Part shown: piece by piece, positions 46,311-54,481 of the stretch
Layout: every line of letters begins with the position of its first letter
Position numbering within the stretch: the stretch's first letter is position 1
Source of the DNA: Alteromonas sp. KUL49
GTDB lineage: Bacteria > Pseudomonadota > Gammaproteobacteria > Enterobacterales > Alteromonadaceae
Length of the DNA: 64,000 bases
NCBI RefSeq assembly: GCF_006538345.1
Contig: NZ_BJKL01000008.1
Span: 1 to 64,000 of the forward strand
Direction of reading: 5' to 3'
The notes under the pieces: generated by a model
Databases searched by the model: none
The model's input: only the letters and a program-made list of their open reading frames with translations
What the model was told of the DNA's origin: nothing
Translations under genes and position numbers: made by a program

Positions 46311-47291
46311 ATGCTTAAATTTCAGCAACCTTCTAAAGAATATAGCAACATTTATTTGGACGATACCGATCGCCCGTTACCTGAAACACTGAACCCAAAT
46401 ACGCGCTATATGTTTTTGGGTAACATAGCCATGGGCGGAAAGTCAGAAATACGCAGCTGCAAAGATCTGCATTTGTCTCGTATTGTCGTGTACAAAACCC
46501 TTCGAAAAGAGTTTAAAAACGACCCCATTGAGCAACGCAGATTACTCCGCGAGGCACGAGTATCGGCGCTGTTACAGCACCCTAACACAGTACCTACCTA
46601 CGAAATTGGCCGCGATAGAGAGGGCAACTACTACTTCACAATGAAGCTGGTGCATGGGTATACGCTTAGAGAGATCATGGATTATCGTGATCGCTACGAT
46701 TTAACTCAGTTAATACATGTGATTGAACAAGTAGCGCAAGCACTAAGTTATGCCCACGCTCACGGTGTAGCTCACCGAGACATTAAGCCCGAGAATATTC
46801 TTTGCGGCCCTTATGGTGAAGTGCTCCTTTTGGACTGGGGATTAGCAAAAGTATGGCGCAAGGATGGGTCTGTCGAGGATGACATTGATGACTCACTGAT
46901 TATCAATAAAAATCAGATGATGAACAAGGCCAACAAATCTGTTACCGGCCTTGGTCAACTGCAGGGCACGCTGTGCTATATGTCACCCGAACAAATACGT
47001 CGTGATCCTGACATCAGCTTTAGCACCGATATATATAGCCTAGGTTCAGTACTCTACGAGTTACTCACTGGACAAACACCTTTTGACGGTGAAAGAGCGT
47101 ATGAAATCTTAGATGCAGTTGAAAACGACACGCCACCAAAACCATCAGACGTTAGTAAGTATCCCGTTCCAAAGTTACTTCAAGAGTTAGTACTGGCTTG
47201 TTTAGAGAAGGACCCAAGCAACCGGCCCGCAAATTTTCACGAGTTTTTAGGTGTGCTTCAAGAAGACTGGGCGAGTGATTTGGCAAAATAA
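46311..47291 (+). CDS. Hanks-type Ser/Thr protein kinase
   Basis: Soluble 326-residue protein kinase without membrane segment or sensor domain. Catalytic elements: a loose glycine loop (LGNIAMGGKSEI, 36-47), Lys62 in VVYKTL, the alpha-C Glu81 in LREARV, HRDIKPENIL with Asp157, DWG (175-177) instead of DFG, the activation segment ending GTLCYMSPEQI, and the late Arg in NRPANF. Phe to Trp in DFG is tolerated in related bacterial kinases, so activity is likely. It faces a PP2C gene and precedes the type II glutamine synthetase gene; any link to nitrogen control is inference. Confidence 0.91.
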   Translation: MLKFQQPSKEYSNIYLDDTDRPLPETLNPNTRYMFLGNIAMGGKSEIRSCKDLHLSRIVVYKTLRKEFKNDPIEQRRLLREARVSALLQHPNTVPTYEIGRDREGNYYFTMKLVHGYTLREIMDYRDRYDLTQLIHVIEQVAQALSYAHAHGVAHRDIKPENILCGPYGEVLLLDWGLAKVWRKDGSVEDDIDDSLIINKNQMMNKANKSVTGLGQLQGTLCYMSPEQIRRDPDISFSTDIYSLGSVLYELLTGQTPFDGERAYEILDAVENDTPPKPSDVSKYPVPKLLQELVLACLEKDPSNRPANFHEFLGVLQEDWASDLAK

Positions 47292-47309
47292 CAAATCAGC
47301 ACTACACTT

Positions 47310-47325
47310 TGCACCATTATCGTGC
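47310..47325. promoter_or_regulatory. NtrC-type operator upstream of glnA
   Basis: TGCACCATTATCGTGC matches the NtrC consensus GCAC-(7 bases)-GTGC. The identical 16 bases occur again before ntrB at 49646. Being far upstream of the candidate promoter fits an enhancer role. Confidence 0.65.
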
Positions 47326-47605
47326 GATAAATTAAAGCATTACAGCAAAATGCACCAAAACAAAGCGAGAGCATAAGCTATTTTGAATGCTCAATGCTGT
47401 TACAGTACTGGTATTCATCATTGCCTGTACAATTTTCAATCAGTGTAACTTACTGAAAAATTTGAGTCTTTTTTCAAAAAGAAAAATTAAGCAACTGATT
47501 TATATAGCTTTAATAAAGGCATATTTGGGTAAAAATATTATTTTTCTGCATATTTTCCCAAAACGCATTAGTTAAAACAAAAGAAACTTTTCACATTTCC
47601 CGACA

Positions 47606-47621
47606 TGGCATGAAATGTGTT
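47606..47621 (+). promoter_or_regulatory. possible sigma-54 promoter of glnA
   Basis: TGGCATGAAATGTGTT resembles the sigma-54 pattern TGGCAC-(5 bases)-TTGC, but the -12 element has GT instead of the nearly invariant GC. A second, worse candidate (TGGTATTCATCATTGC, 47409-47424) has the GC but spacing one base too long. Neither is certain. Confidence 0.25.
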
Positions 47622-47715
47622 TACAATCTTTCTACATATTATTCCGCTAGTTAAAATCGGCATTAACCCTGGAAGTGATGCCTTAACTTTTTCACATGAT
47701 TGGAGAACTAAAAGA

Positions 47716-48726
47716 ATGAAGAGTAAGTTGGAATACATCTGGCTAGACGGCTACAAGCCTACTCAGAGCCTTCGCAGCAAAACTATGGTACGCAGTGACT
47801 TTAGCGGTAAGCTAGAAGATTGCCCAATGTGGTCTTTTGACGGTAGCTCTACAGAGCAAGCAGAAGGCAACGCGTCAGATTGTCTTTTGAAGCCTGTTGC
47901 AATCATTCCTGATCCAGGTCGTTTGAACGCATACCTAGTAATGACTGAAGTGCTAAACGCTGACGGCACTGCTCACGAGTCTAACGGTCGTGCAACTATC
48001 GATGACGATGATGATGATTTCTGGTTCGGTTTCGAGCAAGAGTACTTCCTATGGGATCCAGAAACAAATCGCCCACCGGGCTTCCCAGCTGGCGGTTACC
48101 CTGAGCCACAAGGTCCTTATTACTGTTCTGTTGGCGCGAAAAACGCTTTCTGTCGCGACCTAATCGAAGAGCACCTAGACCTATGTCTTGAAGCTGGCCT
48201 TAACGTTGAAGGTATCAACGCTGAAGTTGCTGCTGGTCAATGGGAATTCCAAGTATTCGCTAAGAGCGCAGCACGCGCTGGTGATGAAATCTGGTTGGCT
48301 CGCTACCTACTAGAACGTACTGCTGAGAAGTATGGTCTTGCTATTGAGTATCATCCGAAGCCTCTAGGCGACACTGACTGGAACGGTTCTGGTATGCACG
48401 CTAACTTCTCTAACGGCGCTATGCGTGAAGCAGGCGAAGAAGCAGTATTTACTAAGATCTGTGAAGAGTTTGGTAAAAATGTTGGCGCATGTATCGACGT
48501 ATACGGTGCTCACAACGAACAGCGTCTAACTGGTAAGCACGAAACTCAGTCTATCGACCAGTACAGCTATGGTGTTTCTGACCGTGGTGCATCTATCCGT
48601 ATCCCAATCAGCACTGTAGAAGATGGTTGGAAAGGCCGTCTAGAAGACCGTCGTACTTCTTCTAACGCTGATCCGTACAAAGTAGCGTCTATTATCATCA
48701 AGATTACTAAGCAAGCACTTGCTTAA
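47716..48726 (+). CDS. glutamine synthetase, type II (GSII)
   Basis: Makes glutamine from glutamate, ammonia and ATP in the cytosol. At 336 residues and with the eukaryote-like start KLEYIWLDGYKPTQSLRSKT and MWSFDGSSTEQAEG (39-51), it is a GSII, not the roughly 470-residue GSI of enterics. Seen too are the metal-binding GFEQEYFLWD and the ATP/metal loop NGSGMHANFSNGAMR. The GSI adenylylation Tyr is absent, so control must be transcriptional or allosteric. ATG 47716 follows a GGAGA ribosome binding site; the in-frame ATG 47617 is not used. It lies where glnA sits in the typA-glnA-ntrBC order of enterics, with a strong terminator downstream. Confidence 0.94.
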   Translation: MKSKLEYIWLDGYKPTQSLRSKTMVRSDFSGKLEDCPMWSFDGSSTEQAEGNASDCLLKPVAIIPDPGRLNAYLVMTEVLNADGTAHESNGRATIDDDDDDFWFGFEQEYFLWDPETNRPPGFPAGGYPEPQGPYYCSVGAKNAFCRDLIEEHLDLCLEAGLNVEGINAEVAAGQWEFQVFAKSAARAGDEIWLARYLLERTAEKYGLAIEYHPKPLGDTDWNGSGMHANFSNGAMREAGEEAVFTKICEEFGKNVGACIDVYGAHNEQRLTGKHETQSIDQYSYGVSDRGASIRIPISTVEDGWKGRLEDRRTSSNADPYKVASIIIKITKQALA

Positions 48727-48746
48727 GATTTAATGTTAATCTTGCC

Positions 48747-48777
48747 AAAAAAGGGAAACATAACGTTTCCCTTTTTT
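48747..48777 (+). terminator. terminator after glutamine synthetase
   Basis: Perfect 13-bp stem, AAAAAAGGGAAAC (48747-48759) and GTTTCCCTTTTTT (48765-48777), loop of 5, ending in six T. Confidence 0.95.
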
Positions 48778-49005
48778 ATACCCTAAATTTTAACGCAGCA
48801 GTATCTTACTCAATACTACTCACCTAATTCCTACCATCCACCAGTATACTTCTACGGCAGATATCACTATAAACGGCAAGTTGCAAAGTAGGTATCAGCT
48901 TTTATACATCACTGTTAGTAACCCACTTTTATTCCATAGCTCGATTACCTATTATTTAATCCATAAAGTAAACGCAGGACCAACTCAAGTAGAGGATGTA
49001 AACTC

Positions 49006-49551
49006 GTGAAGTCAAAAGCAAGCCGTGCTCTCTCACTACTTTACCTTACGGTTTCTACTGCATCGGTGTGCGTAGCTCAGGACAAAACCATATATGAAGT
49101 TGTCAATGACGACGGCACAATTATCTATACTGATGTACATCCAAACTCCAGCGCTGTCTCCGTATTTGAAGCGAGCAGCAATACAGCCAATCAATCGGCT
49201 CCACTGTCCGCCCCTCAGGTATCCTCGGCACCGATACAAAGCACTGAACGGCAATACTCACCTTTAGAAATTGCCTATCCTGCACCAGAAGCAACCATTC
49301 GAAGTAATCAAGGAGATATATCTATTCGCGTAAAACCCGTGGAAACAGTTTCAAACCCTAGTTATGGATTGCTATTCGACGGAAACATGGTGCAAAAAAA
49401 CACCACGGGAATTTTTACGCTATCCGGTGTAGACCGCGGCACGCATACTTATCTAGTTATACTTATGGACAATAAGGGCAAGACTCTTGCATCTAGTCCT
49501 GAACAAACACTGTTTTTACACAAAGCATCAGTGTTAATTAACAATAACTAA
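49006..49551 (+). CDS. DUF4124 periplasmic protein
   Basis: A 181-residue secreted protein with a signal peptide (about 1-24, cleavage after VCVAQ or nearby). DUF4124 follows immediately: IYEVVNDDGTIIYTDVHP (about 29-46). A Ser/Ala/Pro-rich linker (about 55-85) leads to an immunoglobulin-like beta domain (about 88-178). DUF4124 genes next to ntrB are common in Alteromonadales and relatives. The role is unknown. No strong ribosome binding site is seen, though AGAGGAT lies 11 bases before the ATG. Confidence 0.82.
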   Translation: MKSKASRALSLLYLTVSTASVCVAQDKTIYEVVNDDGTIIYTDVHPNSSAVSVFEASSNTANQSAPLSAPQVSSAPIQSTERQYSPLEIAYPAPEATIRSNQGDISIRVKPVETVSNPSYGLLFDGNMVQKNTTGIFTLSGVDRGTHTYLVILMDNKGKTLASSPEQTLFLHKASVLINNN

Positions 49552-49645
49552 CGTTCTATCGTAGCGCAGCCCTCGCACCAACGCAGTTCACGACAAAAGT
49601 GACATGTAAATTACAGTGCGCCCGTTTGCGCAAGATAGGGTACAA

Positions 49646-49662
49646 TGCACCATTATCGTGCA
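49646..49662. promoter_or_regulatory. NtrC-type operator upstream of ntrB
   Basis: TGCACCATTATCGTGCA is a near-perfect 17-base NtrC palindrome (TGCAC and GTGCA arms) ending 17 bases before the ntrB ATG. Its closeness to the start suggests repression by NtrC (autoregulation), as at glnL of E. coli; that is inference. Confidence 0.68.
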
Positions 49663-49679
49663 ACGGAGTAGTGCTCGGC

Positions 49680-50765
49680 ATGCAGCCAACCGAGTCTGAA
49701 ACTAAATATTTGCTCAACAGCCTTAATACCGCACTTGTTGCCGTAGACGAAAAACTCAATATTGTTTACGCCAACCACGCAGGAGAGGCACTATTCGAAA
49801 CAGGGTATAAACAACTCTGCGGACATCCGCTGAGCGATTTCTTCTTGCCTACCGCCATAGATACTAATCGTCTTAGAGCCGCACTTCGCCTTGGTGAAGA
49901 CTTTACCGAGAATGAGATTCGACTCAACTTTCGCGATCACAGATCGGTGCTTGTAGATTTAACTGTGACTAACCTTCAAACAATCTCTGGTCCGCAATTA
50001 ATGTTTGAAGTTAAAAAAATAGATCAGCAAAAGCGTATCTCCAGAGAAAACCTTCAGAATGCTCAGCATTACGCCGCTAGAGAGCTAGTACGTGGATTGG
50101 CTCATGAGATCAAGAATCCACTCGGCGGTATTCGAGGTGCAGCACAGCTGCTAGACAAAGAACTCGATGAACAACACCGCGAATTTACGCGCATGATTAT
50201 CGAACAGTCTGACAGGTTGCGGAGCCTAGTAGATAGACTTTTAGGCCCCAATGCGTTGCCAAGGTTTCAACAGTGCAATGTTCATCAGGCATTGGAAGCT
50301 GTGCGAGGTTTAATGCGAGTTGATTCAGATACACCGGTCACTATAGTTAAAGACTACGACCCAAGCATCCCCGATGTATTTATCGACCCAGATATGATTC
50401 AACAGGCCGTGTTGAATATTGCTCGCAATAGTATTCAGGCCTTGGTTGAGAGCAACACGCCAAACCCCAAAATAACACTGATGACGCGGGTTGAGCGACA
50501 AATGACCATTCAATCGAAGCGCCACGCATTGGTCGTGAAAATCACTATTGTCGATAATGGTCCTGGTATACCAGCAGAAATCAAAGACACATTGTTTTAT
50601 CCCATGGTGAGTACGAAACAGAACGGTAGTGGATTAGGCCTGTCTATTTCACAAACACTGATTAACCACCATGGCGGAAAAATTGGCGTAGATAGCCACC
50701 CCGGGCATACAGAATTTACTATATTTCTACCTATTGATCGTAAGGAGTCGAGCAATGACGAATGA
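49680..50765 (+). CDS. ntrB: nitrogen regulation sensor kinase NtrB (GlnL)
   Basis: Cytosolic histidine kinase/phosphatase that with PII senses glutamine status and controls NtrC. From ATG 49680 it has 361 residues: a PAS domain (about 8-112), HisKA with His142 in LAHEIKNPLGG, and HATPase with NIARNSIQAL, DNGPGIP and GSGLGLSI. The ATG at 49680 fits the family start (TKYLLNSLNTALVAVDEKL). An in-frame start at 49599 would run through the NtrC-type operator and is unlikely. It overlaps ntrC by 11 bases. Confidence 0.94.
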   Translation: MQPTESETKYLLNSLNTALVAVDEKLNIVYANHAGEALFETGYKQLCGHPLSDFFLPTAIDTNRLRAALRLGEDFTENEIRLNFRDHRSVLVDLTVTNLQTISGPQLMFEVKKIDQQKRISRENLQNAQHYAARELVRGLAHEIKNPLGGIRGAAQLLDKELDEQHREFTRMIIEQSDRLRSLVDRLLGPNALPRFQQCNVHQALEAVRGLMRVDSDTPVTIVKDYDPSIPDVFIDPDMIQQAVLNIARNSIQALVESNTPNPKITLMTRVERQMTIQSKRHALVVKITIVDNGPGIPAEIKDTLFYPMVSTKQNGSGLGLSISQTLINHHGGKIGVDSHPGHTEFTIFLPIDRKESSNDE

Positions 50766-52165
50766 ATCGGTATGGATTGTCGACGACGACAGTTCTATTC
50801 GTTGGGTGCTTCAAAAAGCCTTACAAGCAGCTGATATTGGTTGCTGCTGTTTTGAAAACCCTCAAGACTTATTATTACAGCTTCAAAGAGGTCAACCACC
50901 AGAAGTCATTATTTCAGATATTCGTATGCCCCAAATGGACGGCATGACCTTGCTCAATGAGGTGCACGCAAGTTATCCAATGATACCGGTGATCATTATG
51001 ACTGCGCATTCTGATTTAGATAGTGCGGTCAATGCCTATCAGAAAGGTGCTTTTGAGTACTTACCAAAGCCGTTCGATATTGATGAGGCAGTGGCATTAA
51101 CACAAAGAGCACTGGCCCACTCCCGTGAGCAATCTAAGAGCTCTCAAGTGCCTGTGGAAGAAAATGTAACCGAAATCATCGGTGAGGCGCCAGCGATGCA
51201 GGAGGTGTTCAGAGCCATTGGCCGCCTCTCACGCTCGTCTATTAGTGTACTCATCAATGGGCAATCTGGTACGGGTAAAGAATTGGTCGCTCAGGCGCTT
51301 CATCGCCACAGCCCTCGTTCTAGCCAGACATTTATAGCGTTGAACATGGCGGCTATTCCAGCAGACTTGGTAGAATCTGAACTGTTTGGTCATGAAAAAG
51401 GCGCCTTTACTGGGGCACAAAATGCCCGACAAGGGCGATTTGAACAAGCCGATGGCGGTACGCTCTTTCTCGATGAAATCGGAGATATGCCCCTAGACGT
51501 TCAAACTCGATTATTGAGAGTGTTGGCCGATGGACAGTTTTATCGGGTTGGCGGACACCAGTCGGTATCAGTGGATGTGCGTATTATTGCTGCAACTCAC
51601 CAAAACCTAGAGCAACGGGTAGCGGAAGGAAAGTTTAGGGAAGATTTATTTCATCGTCTGAATGTTATTCGTGTTCACTTACCTTCGCTAGCAGAACGCA
51701 GAGAAGATATACCACTACTTGCCAGACACTTCTTACGTCGTGCAGCGACAGAACTCGATGTGGAAGCAAAGACATTGAGTAAAGAAGCTGAAAAAGTCAT
51801 GGCACAGCTAGCGTGGCCGGGAAATGTGCGCCAGTTAGAAAACGTATGTCGTTGGCTAACCGTAATGGCGAGCGGCCAAGAAGTGCTTCCAGGTGACTTA
51901 CCCCCCTGAGATCCACAACACGGCGAGTGTAGACACACCAATTACTGAGCAAGGTGATTGGCCCGAACTGTTGGCGAGTTGGACCGACAAACAGTTACGA
52001 GATGGTCGTCAGAATATTCTCAATGACGCTATTCTAACTTTTGAAAAAATCATGTTGGAGCGAGCGCTACATCATACTCACGGCCATAAACAAGACGCTG
52101 CAAAGCGTTTGGGCTGGGGGAGAAATACCCTTACCCGCAAGTTAAAAGAACTGGGTATCAATTAA
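50755..52165 (+). pseudogene. ntrC: nitrogen regulator NtrC (GlnG), frameshifted near its C-terminus
   Basis: Sigma-54 activator: receiver (Asp55 in IISDIRMPQMDG), AAA+ domain with GQSGTGKE, ESELFGHEKGAFTGAQ (GAFTGA contacts sigma-54) and DGGTLFLDEIGD, then a Fis-type DNA-binding domain. As printed, the frame ends at 51909 after GDLPP. The Fis-type helix-turn-helix (HGHKQDAAKRLGWGRNTLTRKL) lies in another frame at 51893-52165. Removing one C from the six-C run at 51901-51906 restores DLPPEIHNTASV and a normal 469-residue NtrC. Start ATG 50755 has an AAGGAG ribosome binding site. Loss of NtrC DNA binding would be surprising beside conserved NtrC sites, so a sequencing error is likely. Confidence 0.93.
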
Positions 52166-52172
52166 AAGAACA

Positions 52173-52195
52173 GGGATGGCCACAGCTGCCATCCC
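52173..52195 (+). terminator. hairpin after ntrC
   Basis: Stem GGGATGGC (52173-52180) and GCCATCCC (52188-52195), 8 bases after the ntrC stop. No T run follows, so it is a doubtful terminator. Confidence 0.35.
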
Positions 52196-52236
52196 CATTC
52201 CCTACTCACTCTTTAAATAACCCCACCAATTGGCTA

Positions 52237-52647
52237 TTAAAACGCTGCAAAAACCAACCCCAGTAAAGTCAATTGGGTAAGCAATCCAACCATGTAAAAG
52301 TAGCTTCGTGGACTGGGGTTTTTATTCGTAGCTATGGCATAAAACAGCACCATATGAATCGCTCTAGCACCAGTGAAAACTGCTGTTGACCAGAAAAGTG
52401 CCTCCGCACCAACGCCCGCCGCCATTGCCAACATGGCAGTTAATATGAATACAGGAACATTTTCCAAAGAGTTTAAGAAGGTGCGGTGACTTCTAAACAC
52501 AAATGAGTGGTGATCTAGTTCGCTAGCTACCACACCCGGAATGTACTGAGTTTGCTTTCTGTGAGCCCCCGTTGCAATAATAGCTTGAATAACCACCATA
52601 GTTAGCAACAAGGTTAGGGTAAATAATGTGCCTGAATATTCTACCAT
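52237..52647 (-). CDS. MAPEG family membrane protein
   Basis: A 136-residue inner-membrane protein with four hydrophobic helices. The MAPEG signature is FRSHRTFLNSLENVPVF (about residues 51-67), and the last helices carry ARAIHMVLFYAIATN. Members conjugate glutathione or convert eicosanoids in eukaryotes; bacterial roles are mostly unknown. It is convergent with ntrC and divergent from the class IV aminotransferase gene. Confidence 0.87.
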   Translation of the reverse strand: MVEYSGTLFTLTLLLTMVVIQAIIATGAHRKQTQYIPGVVASELDHHSFVFRSHRTFLNSLENVPVFILTAMLAMAAGVGAEALFWSTAVFTGARAIHMVLFYAIATNKNPSPRSYFYMVGLLTQLTLLGLVFAAF

Positions 52648-52810
52648 CTTTCCACTCTCTCAATTCAATATAGTTTGTACACAAAATAATATAAACAAAA
52701 AATACTTTGCACGCAATATAAATTACACACTTATCTTATGGGTTGAGTCTTGTAAGAAGCTCAGCCACAATGCTGTCATCATAAGAAATCCTCAACAATA
52801 AGAAGAGCCT

Positions 52811-53713
52811 ATGAACGACGTTAGTACCCACACCGCAGCGCAAGACGATCGCAACGATCATATAAAAATTTACGTCAACGGCGACATTGTCCCTAGAGCC
52901 CAAGCCAAAGTGTCTGTTTACGACAGTGGGTTTATGTTGGGGGATGGTATTTGGGAAGGTCTGCGTTTGTACAACGGTAAGTGGGCCTTTTTAGATGAGC
53001 ATATGGATCGCTTATTCGAAGCTTCTCTTGCCGTAGATATGGATCTTCAAATGTCTAAAGCGCAGGTTATCGACGCCCTTGAGCAGACTCGTCTAGCTAA
53101 CGATATGCACACCGATGTACACGCGCGCTTAATGTTTACTCGAGGAATAAAAAGTAAACCTTTTCAACATCCTGCGTTGTCTCAGCAAGGGCCAACATTA
53201 GTTATCATTTGTGAGCACTCAAAAGCTTCCATTGCCCGCCCAATCAAGCTGGCTACTGTGCCTCACCTGCGCGGATTACCAATGACTCAAGACCCTAAGC
53301 TCAATAGCCATAGCAAACTCAATTGTATATTAGCGTGTATTGCCGCAGAGAAATGTGGTGCAGATGAAGCCCTAATGCTCGACATCAATGGCTTTGTGAA
53401 TACAACCAATGCCTGTAACTTTTTTATTGTTCGAAAAGGTGAAGTCTGGACGTCAACGGGCGATTACTGCATGAACGGAATAACGCGACAAAAAGTTATT
53501 GATGTTTGCCGAGCTAATGGCGTGGTTGTCAGAGAAAAAAATTACTCACTAGTCGATACTTACGGCGCCGATGAAGCTTTTCTCACCGGGACATTTGGTG
53601 CTCAAACACCAGTCTCTCATATTGATGGTCGTAAAATTGGTGCTGATTATCCTGGGCCTATGACTCAGAAGATTCGCCAGTGGTACTTTGACTTGGTTAA
53701 AGGAGCACAATAA
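52811..53713 (+). CDS. class IV aminotransferase (BCAT/D-amino acid type)
   Basis: Fold type IV PLP enzyme, 300 residues, cytosolic. Seen are YVNGDIVPRAQAKVSVYDSG at the start, GDGIWEGLRLYNG, the region around Lys163 and LNCILACIAAEKCGADEALML where the cofactor lysine and following helix are expected, and a GFVNTTNACNFFIV stretch. It is annotated in relatives as branched-chain or D-amino acid aminotransferase; I cannot tell which. The TAATG overlap with the sulfotransferase-like gene indicates coupled translation and a joint role. Confidence 0.88.
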   Translation: MNDVSTHTAAQDDRNDHIKIYVNGDIVPRAQAKVSVYDSGFMLGDGIWEGLRLYNGKWAFLDEHMDRLFEASLAVDMDLQMSKAQVIDALEQTRLANDMHTDVHARLMFTRGIKSKPFQHPALSQQGPTLVIICEHSKASIARPIKLATVPHLRGLPMTQDPKLNSHSKLNCILACIAAEKCGADEALMLDINGFVNTTNACNFFIVRKGEVWTSTGDYCMNGITRQKVIDVCRANGVVVREKNYSLVDTYGADEAFLTGTFGAQTPVSHIDGRKIGADYPGPMTQKIRQWYFDLVKGAQ

Positions 53714-54432
53714 TGCGTATCGCCATGTGGTCTGGACCTAGAAACTTATCAACAGCCATGATGTATGCCTTTGCTGCGCGTACTGATTGTGCCGTGGTAG
53801 ATGAGCCGTTTTACGCCGCGTATCTTACCGCTACAGGTTTAGAGCATCCTATGCAAGAAGAGATACTCAACGCACAGCCCAGCGAGGCTAGCACCGTTAT
53901 ACAGCAGTGTTTAGGCGATACACCCAACGGAAAGTCACTGTTTTATCAAAAGCAAATGACCCACCATATGGTCGAAACTTTCCCACTCGACTGGTTATCT
54001 TCGCTCACCAATGTATTTTTAATCAGGCACCCTGCCCGTGTGGTGGCAAGTTACCAGCAGAAACGTGAAAACCCAACGCTCAAAGATATTGGATTTGTCC
54101 GCCAATGGGAGCTTTTGCATTATGTAAAAAACACCTTGGGCAAAACTCCTATTGTGATTGATAGTGATGATGTTTTGGAAAAACCTGCTGCCAAGCTAGA
54201 GGCATTGTGTGAAGCCATTGGAATAGCCTATCAACCAGACATGCTACACTGGCCATCTGGCGGTAACAAAGACGATGGTGTATGGGCTCCACATTGGTAT
54301 GGTTCTGTTTGGAAAAGTACGGGACTGGAAGCGACACCTAAAAAGCCTCTTCCCTCTCTACCATCAGACCTTGAAGCTGTTGTAAATCAAGCCATGCCCT
54401 ATTATGAAGAAATGGCAGCCTTGAAACTGTAG
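53713..54432 (+). CDS. sulfotransferase-like P-loop protein
   Basis: A 239-residue protein of the sulfotransferase-like family often found beside class IV aminotransferases. The nucleotide-binding start MWSGPRNLSTAMMYAFA (about 5-21) resembles the 5'-phosphosulfate loop, and FLIRHPARVVASYQQ (about 98-112) resembles the 3'-phosphate binding motif. Sulfate transfer from PAPS is plausible but the acceptor is unknown. It starts inside the aminotransferase stop (TAATG) and is followed by a terminator. Confidence 0.8.
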   Translation: MRIAMWSGPRNLSTAMMYAFAARTDCAVVDEPFYAAYLTATGLEHPMQEEILNAQPSEASTVIQQCLGDTPNGKSLFYQKQMTHHMVETFPLDWLSSLTNVFLIRHPARVVASYQQKRENPTLKDIGFVRQWELLHYVKNTLGKTPIVIDSDDVLEKPAAKLEALCEAIGIAYQPDMLHWPSGGNKDDGVWAPHWYGSVWKSTGLEATPKKPLPSLPSDLEAVVNQAMPYYEEMAALKL

Positions 54433-54444
54433 CTAGAATAAAAA

Positions 54445-54468
54445 CGGCGATAGATCATCGCCGCTTTT
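54445..54468 (+). terminator. terminator after the sulfotransferase-like gene
   Basis: Stem CGGCGAT (54445-54451) and ATCGCCG (54457-54463), loop of 5, followed by CTTTT and preceded by AAAA. The structure could also serve the convergent AbgT gene. Confidence 0.78.
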
Positions 54469-54481
54469 ACTTTAATTAAGC

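Larger units (their letters stand above)
47292..47715 (+). other. control region upstream of glutamine synthetase
   Basis: About 420 AT-rich bases between the kinase gene and glnA. It holds one strong NtrC-type palindrome (47310-47325), a weaker half-match at 47350-47366 (TGCACC then AAAGC), and a candidate sigma-54 promoter near 47606. No protein-coding frame beyond small chance ones was accepted. Confidence 0.6.

Noticed and set aside
47387..47575. 62-codon frame in the glnA control region
   Set aside because: AT-rich and composed of hydrophobic chance sequence, with no start signal; the region is better explained as regulatory.
52690..52800. Possible extra gene or sRNA before the class IV aminotransferase
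   Set aside because: No open frame, terminator or promoter pair beyond what the divergent genes need.
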